A stretch of 64,000 nucleotides of DNA, taken from Streptomyces flaveus (GTDB taxonomy: Bacteria > Actinomycetota > Actinomycetes > Streptomycetales > Streptomycetaceae). Below, piece by piece: positions 43,877 through 52,310 of this stretch. Under the pieces are notes generated by a model. That model was not told where the DNA came from. It was given only the letters and a program-made list of their open reading frames with translations, and did no database searches. The position numbers and the translations under genes are program-made. The stretch spans positions 330,796 to 394,795 of the forward strand of contig NZ_BMPQ01000007.1 in assembly GCF_014647675.1 (NCBI RefSeq), in the 5' to 3' direction. Within the stretch, counting starts at the first letter, position 1, and the number at the start of each line of letters is the position of its first letter.

Positions 43877-44474
43877 CGGCGTAGCGCTGCTCTTCCCAGG
43901 GGTTGCCGCGGTGGTGGTAGCCGTTCTGTTCCCAGAAGCCCGGCTCGTCGTGGTCGAGGAGCCTGAGGCCCGCGATCCACTTGGCGCTCTTCCAGAAGTA
44001 CAGATGCGGTACGAGCAGCCGCGCCGGACCACCGTGTTCCGCGGGCAGCGGCTCGTCGCCGTACTCCCAGACGATCCAGGCGCGCCCGCCGGTCAGATCG
44101 GCCAGCGGGAGGTTCGTCGTGTATCCGGTGTGCGCGTACGCGACCGCGTGCGTCGCCTCCGGCGCCGGGCGTACGAGGTCCAGGAAGGCGTCCAGCGACA
44201 CGCCCCCGAAGCGCACCCCGAACTTCGACCAGCTTGTCACGCAGTGGATGTCGCCCTCGTACGCGGATGCCGGCAGCGCGTGCGCCTCGTCCCAGGACCA
44301 GGTGCGCGGCTCGGCCACCAGCCCGTCGACGGTGAACGTCCAGTCCGCGGGCGCCAGTTCGGGCGTGACCTCGGCGGACAGGACCGGCCAGTCGTCGCCC
44401 GTGTCGTACTGACCGGGCGGCAGGCCGGAGTTGGGGACGCGCGGACGTCCGGTGAAGCCTCGGGTGACATGCAT
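43869..44474 (-). CDS. Sulfite-oxidase-like molybdopterin oxidoreductase (YedY/MsrP-like)
   Basis: The 201-residue protein has the molybdopterin domain of the sulfite oxidase superfamily (PF00174). The Mo-ligating Cys is in GDIHCVTSWSKFGVRFGGV (about residue 85), followed by HTGYTTNLPLADL and GGPARLLVPHLYFWKSAKWIAGLRLLD. There is no Tat signal, unlike MsrP, so it is cytoplasmic. The substrate is unknown; sulfoxides or sulfite-like compounds are possible. It is the first gene of a two-gene operon with its reductase, and starts at ATG 44474. Confidence 0.9.
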   Translation of the reverse strand: MHVTRGFTGRPRVPNSGLPPGQYDTGDDWPVLSAEVTPELAPADWTFTVDGLVAEPRTWSWDEAHALPASAYEGDIHCVTSWSKFGVRFGGVSLDAFLDLVRPAPEATHAVAYAHTGYTTNLPLADLTGGRAWIVWEYGDEPLPAEHGGPARLLVPHLYFWKSAKWIAGLRLLDHDEPGFWEQNGYHHRGNPWEEQRYAGD

Positions 44475-44582
44475 CGGGTCCACGGTACCCGGCGCCCGCG
44501 CGGGGAGTTGTCGGGGAATAGCAGTCCGGCGATCTTCCTTACATGCTGAGCAGGCGCAGCCCGGTGGAGGAAGAGGAAGCAG

Positions 44583-45503
44583 ATGCCCAAGGCGTACGTC
44601 TTCACGCGGTTCGGCGGTCCGGAGACCGAGACCCTCGTCGACCAGGACCGGCCGAGTCCCGGTCCCGGTCAACTCCTGGTCGCCGTACGGGCGGCGGGCG
44701 TGAACCCCGTCGACTACAAGCAGCGCAACGGCTACGCCCGCCCGGGCCAGACGGCGCGCGAACTGCCCGCGGTGTTCGGCAACGAGGCCGCCGGAGTGGT
44801 CGAGGAGATCGGCGAGGGAGTCACCGGCTTCGCGGTGGGCGACGCGGTGTTCGGCAATCCGGTCGGCGGTGGCTACGCCGAGTACACCCTGCTGCCCGTC
44901 GCCGTGACCGCGCACAAGCCCGAGGCGATCTCCTTCACGGACGCGGCGGCCCTGCCGGTCGCGGGGGCGACGGCGTACGACGGCATCCGTCAGCTCGATC
45001 TGCCGGCCGGTTCGACGCTGCTGGTCACGGGCGTCGGCGGTGGCGTGGGCGTGGCGGCCACCCAGATCGCGCGCGCCTTCGGGGTGAAGGTCATCGGCAC
45101 GGCCAGTGCGGGCAAGAAGGACTTCGTCGAGTCGCTCGGCGCCGTGCATGTGCCTTCGGGCCCGGACTTCGTGGCCGGCGTACGGGCCGCCGCCCCGGAC
45201 GGCGTGGACGCGGTCTACGACCTGATCGGCGGCGAGGTCCTCGAAGCCGCGGCCGAACTCCTCACCGACCGCTCGAAGTTGATCACCGCGGGCGGCAAGG
45301 ACATCGTGGGCCGCCTCGGCGGCGCCCCCGTCGCCCGGGCCCGCAACGCCGCGATCCTCGACGAGGTCGCCCACCTTGTGGCCGACGGCAAGCTGAACCC
45401 CCTCGTCACGCAGACATTCCCCTTGTCCCGCGCCGGGGAGGCACTGCGGCTGGTGGAGGACGGCCACGCCCGCGGGAAGATCGTCATCGACGTCGCCGGC
45501 TGA
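44583..45503 (+). CDS. NADP-dependent zinc-type/quinone oxidoreductase (MDR family)
   Basis: The 306-residue medium-chain reductase is of the quinone oxidoreductase branch: MPKAYVFTRFGGPETETLVDQDRPSPGPGQLLVAVRAAGVNPVDYKQRNG and the nucleotide-binding LLVTGVGGGVGVAATQIARAFGVKVIGTAS (about residues 143-171). Structural zinc cysteines are absent. It reduces quinones or enones with NADPH. A ribosome site (GAGGAAG) precedes the ATG. It is divergent from the sulfite-oxidase-like operon. Confidence 0.9.
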   Translation: MPKAYVFTRFGGPETETLVDQDRPSPGPGQLLVAVRAAGVNPVDYKQRNGYARPGQTARELPAVFGNEAAGVVEEIGEGVTGFAVGDAVFGNPVGGGYAEYTLLPVAVTAHKPEAISFTDAAALPVAGATAYDGIRQLDLPAGSTLLVTGVGGGVGVAATQIARAFGVKVIGTASAGKKDFVESLGAVHVPSGPDFVAGVRAAAPDGVDAVYDLIGGEVLEAAAELLTDRSKLITAGGKDIVGRLGGAPVARARNAAILDEVAHLVADGKLNPLVTQTFPLSRAGEALRLVEDGHARGKIVIDVAG

Positions 45504-45619
45504 ACATCCCGTGGGGAACGGCCGGGGCACAGGGCGTCCCGGCCTCGTGGTGGCAGCCGGAGGCCGTGTAACGTTGCCGTCCGGCTGTGGACCGCCCCAG
45601 CCGTGCAGGGACCGAGGAG

Positions 45620-45685
45620 GTGAGCCCCATTACCGCTGTGTCAGCTCGGGTGCTCTCGCCTCAGGGGTTCACCGTCATCAGGTGA
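45620..45685 (+). CDS. Putative leader peptide ahead of the HemK-like methyltransferase
   Basis: A strong ribosome site (GAGGAGGTGAG) lies at the head of a 21-codon ORF ending LSPQGFTVIR, with its TGA at 45683-45685. The GTG at 45620 abuts the ribosome site too closely; the in-frame ATT at 45629 (7 bases away) or GTG at 45638 may be the true start, giving 18 or 15 residues. The stop sits one base before the hairpin that holds the next gene's ribosome site, the layout of translational attenuators. Confidence 0.5.
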   Translation: MSPITAVSARVLSPQGFTVIR

Positions 45686-45723
45686 CCGGGAGAGCGCCCT
45701 TCGGGTTCCCGAAAGGCTCTCGG
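45686..45723 (+). promoter_or_regulatory. Attenuator-like hairpin covering the ribosome site of the HemK-like gene
   Basis: CC..GAGAG (45686-45694) pairs with CTCTC.GG (45717-45723), and the inner CCTTCGG (45698-45704) with CCGAA.GG (45709-45716). The GAAAGG ribosome site (45711-45716) is inside the stem, and the structure starts right after the leader-peptide stop codon. Confidence 0.5.
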
Positions 45724-45728
45724 CTTCC

Positions 45729-46517
45729 ATGCCCTTCTCCTCCGTCCCTTCCGTTTCGTACGCCGCTGTTGTCGCCGCTCTCCGCTCCGCGGGCTGTGTC
45801 TTCGCCGAGGACGAGGCGCGACTGATCGTCTCCACTGCCCGCACCTCGGCCGAACTCACCGCCATGGTGGACCGCCGCTCCGCGGGTCTGCCTCTCGAAC
45901 ACGTCCTGGGCTGGGCCGAGTTCTGCGGTCTGCGCATCGCCGTCGAGCCGGGCGTCTTCGTGCCACGCCGACGTACCGAGTTCCTGGTCCAGCAGGCTTT
46001 CGAGGTGGCTCCCGAAGCCCCCGTCGTCGTGGACCTCTGCTGCGGCTCGGGCGCGGTGGGCGCCGCCCTCGCCGCCTCCCTCCCCGGCGCCGAGCTGCAC
46101 GCCGCCGACATCGACCCGGCCGCGGTGCGCTGTGCCCGCCGGAACGTCGGCACGCACGGCCACGTCTACGAGGGCGACCTCTTCGAGCCGCTGCCGCACA
46201 CCCTCCGCGGCCGGGTCGACGTCCTGGCAGCCAATGTGCCGTACGTCCCCACCGAAGAGGTCGGCCTGCTGCCCCCGGAGGCCCGCGACCACGAACCCCT
46301 CATGGCGCTCGACGGAGGAGGAGACGGGCTCGACATCCTGCGCCGGGTGACCGCCGAGGCCCCGCAATGGCTGGCCCCCGGCGGCTCCCTCCTGGTCGAG
46401 ACGAGCGAGCGCCAGGCGCCCACGGCATTCGAGGTCTTCGCCGACAGCGGGCTGGTTCCCCGCCTGACCGTGTCCGAGGAGCTGTACAGCACGGTCGTCA
46501 TCGGAACGAGGTCCTAG
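45729..46517 (+). CDS. HemK-like protein N5-glutamine methyltransferase family
   Basis: The 262-residue class I methyltransferase has the HemK/PrmC layout: an N-terminal helical domain ending LPLEHVLGWAEFCGLRIAVEPGVFVPRRRTEFLVQQA, motif I VVVDLCCGSGAVGAALAASLPGAELHAADIDP (about residues 99-130), and the substrate loop. The canonical NPPY of this family is changed to NVPY (in DVLAANVPYVP), so glutamine binding may differ and the target may not be a release factor. A leader ORF and a hairpin precede it, which suggests translational regulation. Confidence 0.85.
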   Translation: MPFSSVPSVSYAAVVAALRSAGCVFAEDEARLIVSTARTSAELTAMVDRRSAGLPLEHVLGWAEFCGLRIAVEPGVFVPRRRTEFLVQQAFEVAPEAPVVVDLCCGSGAVGAALAASLPGAELHAADIDPAAVRCARRNVGTHGHVYEGDLFEPLPHTLRGRVDVLAANVPYVPTEEVGLLPPEARDHEPLMALDGGGDGLDILRRVTAEAPQWLAPGGSLLVETSERQAPTAFEVFADSGLVPRLTVSEELYSTVVIGTRS

Positions 46518-46536
46518 TCACATCGGCCCCTCCATC

Positions 46537-46560
46537 TTTGTGCAACTAGTTGCACAAAGC
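46537..46560. promoter_or_regulatory. Perfect 24-bp palindrome upstream of the FadH-type reductase
   Basis: The half-site CTTTGTGCAACT (46537-46548) is followed immediately by its exact complement. It lies 50 bp before the reductase start and is surely an operator in that promoter. The most likely binder is the PadR protein encoded after the reductase, although the core GTGCAACTAGT also occurs at the MarR promoter (14448-14458). Confidence 0.75.
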
Positions 46561-46610
46561 TCGGCCCCTCGTCTACAACAGACGTGATGACACCGCGCAC
46601 GGAGGGGCCC

Positions 46611-48626
46611 ATGAACCGTTACCCGCACCTGCTGACCCCGCTCGACCTGGGCTTTACCACCCTGCCCAACCGCGTGCTCATGGGCTCCATGCACGTGGGC
46701 CTGGAGGAGGCGGAACGCGGCTTCGAGCGTATGGCGGAGTTCTACGCGGCCCGGGCGCGCGGGGGAGTGGGGCTCATCGTCACGGGCGGCATCGCGCCGA
46801 ACGAGGCGGGACGGCCGTACGAGGGCGGCGCCAAGCTCACGACCGGGGCGGAGGCCGAGCAGCACACCGTCATCACCGAGGCCGTGCACCGCGAGGGCGG
46901 CAGGATCGCCATGCAGATCCTGCACTTCGGGCGGTACGCCTACCACCAGGACCTCGTCGCGCCCAGCGCCCTCCAGGCCCCGATCAGCCCCCATGTCCCG
47001 CACGCCCTCACCGACGACGAGGTCGAGCGGACGATCGACGACTACGCCCGCGCCGCCCGCCTCGCCCGGCAAGCCGGCTACGACGGCGTCGAGATCATGG
47101 GCTCCGAGGGCTATCTCATCAACGAGTTCATCGCCACGCAGACCAATCACCGCGAGGACCGCTGGGGCGGCTCGTACGAGAACCGCATGCGCTTCCCGGT
47201 CGAGATCGTCCGCCGCGTACGGGAGGCGGTCGGCGAGGACTTCGTCATCATCTACCGGCTGTCGATGCTGGACCTGGTGCCCGGCGGATCGACACTGGAC
47301 GAGGTGATCACGCTCGCTCGGGCCGTCGAGGCCGCCGGAGCGACGATCATCAACACCGGTATCGGCTGGCACGAGGCGCGGATCCCCACCATCGCGACCT
47401 CGGTGCCGCGGGGCGCGTACGCCTGGGTGACCAAGAAGGTCATGGGTGCCGTCGCGATTCCGCTGGTGACCACCAACCGCATCAACACCCCTGAACTCGC
47501 CGAGGAGTTGCTCGCCGAGGGCTACGCCGACATGGTGTCCCTGGCCCGTCCGATGCTCGCCGACCCCGACTTCGTCAACAAGGCGCGGGACGGGCGCCCC
47601 GACGCCATCAACACCTGCATCGGCTGCAACCAGGCCTGCCTCGACCACACCTTCAGCGGCAAGATCACCTCCTGCCTGGTCAACCCACGCGCCTGCCACG
47701 AGACCGAGCTGGTCCTCGCACCGACCCGGCGGCGCAAGCGCGTCGCCGTCGTGGGCGCCGGGCCCGCCGGACTCGCCTGCGCCGTCTCCGCCGCCGAACG
47801 CGGCCACGACGTCACGCTCTACGACGCGGAGAGGGAGATCGGTGGCCAGCTGAACGTGGCCCGCAAGGTCCCCGGCAAGCAGGAGTTCGACGAGACGCTG
47901 CGCTACTTCCGTACGCAGCTCCAACTGCGGGGAGTGGAGGTGCGGTTGGGCACATACGTGACGGCGGGCGACCTCGCCGGCTACGACGAGACAGTGATCG
48001 CCACCGGCGTCGGCCCGCGCACCCCCGACATCCCCGGCGTCGACCACCCGAGCGTCGTCGGCTACCTCGACGTGCTGCGCGACAGCGTGCCCGTCGGCGA
48101 CCGTGTCGCGATCCTCGGTGCGGGGGGCATCGGCTTCGACGTCGCCGAGTACCTGACCGACAGCGGCGACAAGGCGAGTGAGGACCCGGCGACGTACTTC
48201 CGGCAGTGGGGCGTCGACATGGACCACCGGACGCCCGGCGGCCTCGCCGCGCCCGAGCGGCCCGCCCCGCCGCGCTCCGTCCACCTCCTGCAGCGCAAGC
48301 CGTCCAAGGTCGGCGCCGGGCTCGGCAAGACCACCGGCTGGATCCATCGCACAGAGCTCAGGCACCGGGGCGTCACCATGGTCCCGGGTGTTCAGTACGA
48401 CCGGATCGACGACGAAGGCCTGCACGTCACCGTCGACGGGCAGAGCACCGTCCTGCCGGTCGACACGATCGTGCTCTGCACCGGCCAGGAGCCGCGCCGC
48501 GACCTGTACGACGAGCTGCGCACCGCCGGTCGCAGTGTGCACCTCATCGGCGGCGCGGACGTGGCCGCCGAACTGGACGCGAAGCGCGCGATCAAGCAGG
48601 GCACGGAGCTGGCGGCGGCGCTGTAG
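46611..48626 (+). CDS. NADH:flavin oxidoreductase / 2,4-dienoyl-CoA reductase-type enzyme
   Basis: The 671-residue iron-sulfur flavoprotein has an old-yellow-enzyme TIM barrel (about 1-350; LLTPLDLGFTTLPNRVLMGSMHVGLEE), a 4Fe-4S Cys cluster (CIGCNQACLDHTFSG...C, about 338-359) and a C-terminal FAD/NAD(P) domain (VAVVGAGPAGLACAVSAAERGHDVTLYD, about 378-405). The plan is that of FadH and trimethylamine dehydrogenase. The substrate is probably an unsaturated acyl-CoA or enone. I chose the ATG at 46611 with GGAGG upstream, over the GTG at 46584. Confidence 0.92.
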   Translation: MNRYPHLLTPLDLGFTTLPNRVLMGSMHVGLEEAERGFERMAEFYAARARGGVGLIVTGGIAPNEAGRPYEGGAKLTTGAEAEQHTVITEAVHREGGRIAMQILHFGRYAYHQDLVAPSALQAPISPHVPHALTDDEVERTIDDYARAARLARQAGYDGVEIMGSEGYLINEFIATQTNHREDRWGGSYENRMRFPVEIVRRVREAVGEDFVIIYRLSMLDLVPGGSTLDEVITLARAVEAAGATIINTGIGWHEARIPTIATSVPRGAYAWVTKKVMGAVAIPLVTTNRINTPELAEELLAEGYADMVSLARPMLADPDFVNKARDGRPDAINTCIGCNQACLDHTFSGKITSCLVNPRACHETELVLAPTRRRKRVAVVGAGPAGLACAVSAAERGHDVTLYDAEREIGGQLNVARKVPGKQEFDETLRYFRTQLQLRGVEVRLGTYVTAGDLAGYDETVIATGVGPRTPDIPGVDHPSVVGYLDVLRDSVPVGDRVAILGAGGIGFDVAEYLTDSGDKASEDPATYFRQWGVDMDHRTPGGLAAPERPAPPRSVHLLQRKPSKVGAGLGKTTGWIHRTELRHRGVTMVPGVQYDRIDDEGLHVTVDGQSTVLPVDTIVLCTGQEPRRDLYDELRTAGRSVHLIGGADVAAELDAKRAIKQGTELAAAL

Positions 48627-48676
48627 CCCAGGGAGCAGCATGGGTCGGCTTTCGGCGGCGTACTTAGGATGAGTTC

Positions 48677-49246
48677 ATGTCACTCCCGCACGCCATCCTC
48701 ACCGCCCTCCTCGAGAAACCGTCGTCGGGCCTTGAGCTGACCAGGCGTTTCGACAGGTCGATCGGCTACTTCTGGTCGGCGTCGCATCAGCAGATCTATC
48801 GCGAGCTGGGAAAACTGGAGGCCGTCGGCTACATCCGGGCCCTCCCCGCCGAGCAGCCGACCCGCGGGCAGAAGAAGAGCTACGAGGTCCTGCCCGCGGG
48901 CCGCGCCGAACTCATCCGCTGGACCGCGGCCTCCCAGGACCCCAAGCCCCTGCGCGACCCGCTGCTGCTGCGCCTGCGGGCCGCAGCCGTGGTCGGCACC
49001 GCGGGCATCGAGGAAGATCTGCGCCGCCATCTCGACCTGCACCAGCGGCAGTTGGCGGAGTACGAGGAGATCCAGCAGCGGGACTTCCCGCCCGGCAGAC
49101 AGACGCCCCAGGACCGGCTCCAGCACCTCATCCTGCGTGCCGGGATCGACTTGGAGACCTTCTGGACCCACTGGCTGACGCATGCGCTTCAGGAGTTCGG
49201 GCGACTGCCCGCCGAGGACTCGGCTTCCCGGGGGCCAACGGTGTGA
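48677..49246 (+). CDS. PadR-family transcriptional regulator
   Basis: The 189-residue regulator has an N-terminal winged helix (LPHAILTALLEKPSSGLELTRRFDRSIGYFWSASHQQIYRELGKLEAVGYIRAL) and a C-terminal helical dimerisation domain (DLHQRQLAEYEEIQQRDFP). It lies 50 bp downstream of the FadH-type gene on the same strand and probably represses the shared promoter through the palindrome at 46537. It ends with no gap against the convergent surface-protein gene. Confidence 0.88.
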   Translation: MSLPHAILTALLEKPSSGLELTRRFDRSIGYFWSASHQQIYRELGKLEAVGYIRALPAEQPTRGQKKSYEVLPAGRAELIRWTAASQDPKPLRDPLLLRLRAAAVVGTAGIEEDLRRHLDLHQRQLAEYEEIQQRDFPPGRQTPQDRLQHLILRAGIDLETFWTHWLTHALQEFGRLPAEDSASRGPTV

Positions 49247-49822
49247 TCAGAGCCGGTTGGGCTTGGAGCGGCGGCGCAGGACCCAGGCCGTGGCCCCGAC
49301 ACCCGACGCCACCAGGACCCCGCCCACCGCGTAGGTGACGGTGCTGTAGTCCTCGGTGGAGCCGCCCGCGCCGCCCATGACCCCGCGCGTCGGCGAGGGC
49401 GAGGGGGTGCGCGTGGGCGTGGGTGAGGGCGATCGAGGTGGGGGGGTCGTCGTGGAGATCGTGGGGCCCGAGCCCGTGGACACGGTGACGGACTGGGTGC
49501 CCGCCGTCGAGCCGTTCGCGCAGACCACGATGACGGTGTACGTGCCCGTGCTGACGCCCGACCAGGAGGCGCTCTGGCTGCCCGTGCTCCTGGTCAGCGG
49601 CACTTGGCGGCCCTGGGCGAAGTTGGCCTGGCCGCTGGAGAGCAGCGAGGCGTTGCCGCCGGTGGGGCACGCGGTGGTGTTCACCTGGACCGTGGACCCA
49701 CTGGAGGTCACCGTGATCTGCGTGTTCACTGCCGCAGCGGGCCCGGCGGTGAGGGCCAGCGGCAGCGCGGCGGTGGCCGCCACGGTCAGACCGGCGCGGA
49801 CGAACATCTGAGTGGTACGCAT
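49247..49822 (-). CDS. Secreted, membrane-anchored surface protein
   Basis: The 191-residue protein has a signal peptide (about 1-32, ending GPAAAV), a ~90-residue beta-sandwich-like domain (TQITVTSSGSTVQVNTTACPTGGNASLL...GTYTVIVVCANGS with two Cys likely to pair), a Pro/Thr/Ser linker and a C-terminal TM helix followed by RRRSKPNRL. No LPxTG sorting signal precedes the TM, so it is anchored by the helix. A GGAGGG ribosome site precedes the ATG at 49822. Function unknown; adhesion or wall association is possible. Confidence 0.75.
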   Translation of the reverse strand: MRTTQMFVRAGLTVAATAALPLALTAGPAAAVNTQITVTSSGSTVQVNTTACPTGGNASLLSSGQANFAQGRQVPLTRSTGSQSASWSGVSTGTYTVIVVCANGSTAGTQSVTVSTGSGPTISTTTPPPRSPSPTPTRTPSPSPTRGVMGGAGGSTEDYSTVTYAVGGVLVASGVGATAWVLRRRSKPNRL

Positions 49823-50079
49823 TGACTGCCCTCCGGCGGCACGGTTGGCGGTACATCCCATGCGCCGCCGAGGGTTGGGAAACGCCCGTGCTGCCCTGGG
49901 ACGAGCCAACGTGCCCCGCACCACCCCCGCACGCGGGCCGAGCCCGATCAGGTGACGGATTCCGCCGTGCGGCGCGCCATGGCGTGTCGCCGGACCGGCG
50001 GCCCGATCCATCCGTATGCCTCCGCCACCGCCCGGCCGCCCTCCGTGGTCACCATCGCCCGACCGTGGCCGTGGCCATG

Positions 50080-50490
50080 TCACACCTTTCGGTACGTGTA
50101 CGCCTCCGAAGCCGCCGCCTCCACCGCCACGAGGTCCGCTCCGGCCGAGGCGGTGACGACCGCGGCCACCGCGCCCTCCACGAAGGGGGCGTCCACGAGG
50201 CGGGTGTGGGCCGGAAGCTCGTCGCCTTCGGCCAGGAGGGTCTTCACGGTGAGGACCGCGCTGCCGAGATCGGTCAGTACGGCGACACCGGCGCCGCGGT
50301 CCACGGAGGCGGCCGCGGCCGAGATCAGCTCGGCGCTGGTGCCGAGGCCGCCGCCCTCGACCCCGCCCGCCGGAGCCACCGGCGCGGTCGTGCCGCCGCC
50401 CGCGAGCCCTACCGCCAGCTCGGCGACCGAGGCGGCCACCGCGGCGCTGTGCGACACGAGCACGATGCCCACCAGCTTCTCGTCACTCAC
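50080..50490 (-). CDS. dhaM: Dihydroxyacetone kinase phosphoryl-donor subunit DhaM
   Basis: The 136-residue EIIA-mannose-like domain begins LVGIVLVSHSAAVAASVAELAVGLAGG, with the phospho-accepting His in VSHS, and contains GAGVAVLTDLGSAVLT. It passes phosphate from HPr of the PTS to ADP bound on DhaL. The protein is only the EIIA part; the HPr and EI-like domains of the enterobacterial DhaM are absent. It starts at GTG 50490, overlapping dhaL by 8 bases, and is last in the dhaKLM operon. Confidence 0.92.
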   Translation of the reverse strand: MSDEKLVGIVLVSHSAAVAASVAELAVGLAGGGTTAPVAPAGGVEGGGLGTSAELISAAAASVDRGAGVAVLTDLGSAVLTVKTLLAEGDELPAHTRLVDAPFVEGAVAAVVTASAGADLVAVEAAASEAYTYRKV

Positions 50491-51082
50491 CGGCCGCCTC
50501 CTCGAGGGCCGCGATCAGCAGAGCGGAAGAGGTGGCACCGGGATCCTGGTGCCCGATGCTCCGCTCGCCCAGATAACTCGCCCTGCCCTTGCGGGCCTGC
50601 AAGGGCGTGGTAGCGAGGGCGCCCTCCTCGGCGGCGGCCCGAGCCGCCGCGAAGGACTCGCCGAGCGCGTCGACCGCGGGCACCAGCGCGTCGATCATGG
50701 TCTTGTCGCCCGGCGCCGCCCCGCCGAGCTGCATCACCGCGTCCACCCCGGTGCGCAACGCGTCCGTGAGCTGCTCCTTGCTGACCTCGGCAGCGTCCCC
50801 GAGCGCCTTCCCGGTACGGCGCAGCAGCGTGCCGTACAACGGGCCCGACGCACCGCCCACCGTCGAGATCAACTGGCGTCCGGCGAGCATGAGGACGGCG
50901 CCCGGCGTGCCCAGTGCCTCCTTCTCCAGTGTGGCCGTCACGGCCGTGAAGCCGCGCTGCAGATTGCTGCCGTGGTCGGCGTCGCCGATCGGCGAGTCGA
51001 GGGCGGTGAGCCGCTCCGTCTCGCGGTCGACGGAAGCAGCGGTCGCCGTCATCCAACGGCGGAAGAAGTCGGCGTCGAGCAC
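50483..51082 (-). CDS. dhaL: Dihydroxyacetone kinase ADP-binding subunit DhaL
   Basis: The 199-residue all-helical barrel has the Mg-ADP-binding motif IGDADHGSNLQRG (about residues 32-44) with the three Asp ligands, TVGGASGPLYGTLLR, and the C-terminal ERSIGHQDPGATSSALL. It transfers phosphate from DhaM to dihydroxyacetone held on DhaK. I chose the GTG at 51082 because GAGGAG lies six bases before it and the family starts at LDADFF; ATG 51097 would include the ribosome site. Confidence 0.93.
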   Translation of the reverse strand: MLDADFFRRWMTATAASVDRETERLTALDSPIGDADHGSNLQRGFTAVTATLEKEALGTPGAVLMLAGRQLISTVGGASGPLYGTLLRRTGKALGDAAEVSKEQLTDALRTGVDAVMQLGGAAPGDKTMIDALVPAVDALGESFAAARAAAEEGALATTPLQARKGRASYLGERSIGHQDPGATSSALLIAALEEAAGE

Positions 51083-51145
51083 AGGATCTCCTCGCATGGT
51101 GCTTGCGTAGTCATCGTGCTTGTCCGGTAAGGGAGTTGACCGGTC

Positions 51146-52138
51146 TCACATGCCCCAGCGCAGACCCGCCGTACGCACCGGAGCGTCCCACAGCCGCAGC
51201 AGCTCCTCATCGACCTGACACAGCGTCACCGAGGCTCCGGCCATGTCGAGCGAGGTGACGTAGTTCCCGACGAGGGTGCGCGCCACGGCGACGCCACGCT
51301 CGGTCAGCACGCGCTGCACCTCCGCGTTGAAGCCGTACAGCTCCAGGAGCGGCGTCGCACCCATGCCGTTGACCAGCACCAGCACCGGATTCCTGGGGTT
51401 CAGGTCCTCCAGGACCGCGTTCACCGAGAAGTCGGCGATCTCCCGCGACGTCATCATCGCGCGCCGCTCACGGCCGGGCTCGCCATGGATGCCGATACCC
51501 AACTCCAGCTCGCCCGGCGGGAGATCGAAGGTGGGGCTGCCCTTGGCCGGAGTCGTACAGGCGCTCAGCGCGACGCCGAAACTCCGGGAGCTCTCGTTGA
51601 CCTGACGGGCCAGCGCCTCGACCCGCTCCAGCGGCTGGCCCTCATGGGCGGCGGCGCCCGCGATCTTCTCCACGAACAGCGTCGCGCCGGTGCCGCGCCG
51701 CCCCGCCGTGTAGAGGCTGTCGGTCACCGCCACGTCGTCGTTGACGAGCACCTTCGCCACCTGGATGCCCTCGTCCTCGGCGAGCTCCGCCGCCATGTCG
51801 AAGTTGAGTACGTCCCCGGTGTAGTTCTTCACGATGAACAGCACCCCGGCCCCGCTGTCCACGGCGGCGGCCGCCCGCACCATCTGGTCCGGTACCGGGC
51901 TGGTGAACACCTCTCCCGGACAGGCCGCCGACAGCATTCCCGGACCCACGAACCCGCCGTGCAACGGCTCGTGCCCCGAACCGCCACCGGAGACGAGCCC
52001 CACCTGCCCGGCCACCGGAGCGTCCCGCCGAACGATCACCCGGTTCTCGACATCCACGGTCAGCTCGGGATGCGCGGCAGCCATGCCCCGCAGCGCGTCC
52101 GCGACAACCGTCTCCGCGACGTTGATGAGCATCTTCAT
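51146..52138 (-). CDS. dhaK: Dihydroxyacetone kinase substrate-binding subunit DhaK
   Basis: The 330-residue protein begins MKMLINVAETVVADALRGMAAAHPEL. The dihydroxyacetone site includes VSGGGSGHEPLHGGFVGPGML, and the His that binds substrate as a hemiaminal is in ELGIGIHGEPG (about residue 215). With DhaL and DhaM it makes dihydroxyacetone phosphate for glycolysis. GGAGGT lies six bases before the ATG. It leads a three-gene minus-strand operon. No glycerol dehydrogenase gene is nearby, so the dihydroxyacetone source is unclear. Confidence 0.95.
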   Translation of the reverse strand: MKMLINVAETVVADALRGMAAAHPELTVDVENRVIVRRDAPVAGQVGLVSGGGSGHEPLHGGFVGPGMLSAACPGEVFTSPVPDQMVRAAAAVDSGAGVLFIVKNYTGDVLNFDMAAELAEDEGIQVAKVLVNDDVAVTDSLYTAGRRGTGATLFVEKIAGAAAHEGQPLERVEALARQVNESSRSFGVALSACTTPAKGSPTFDLPPGELELGIGIHGEPGRERRAMMTSREIADFSVNAVLEDLNPRNPVLVLVNGMGATPLLELYGFNAEVQRVLTERGVAVARTLVGNYVTSLDMAGASVTLCQVDEELLRLWDAPVRTAGLRWGM

Positions 52139-52310
52139 TCCGTACCTCCGGGTGAGGTGAGCAGCCGTGGCCGCGTCCTGGATCTCTCAAGGCCTGCGGG
52201 TCAAGTATCGATCGCCGAGTGCGGTTGGGCACGGGTGGGAACGGCAGATCTCGTGCCCGCTTGGTGACGCCACCGGGTTTGGCCGGGCGGCGTCCGGCTA
52301 CTCGGACAGC

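Noticed and set aside
49247..49822. Sortase-anchored surface protein
   Set aside because: The C-terminus has a TM helix and basic tail but no LPxTG- or LAxTG-like motif before it.
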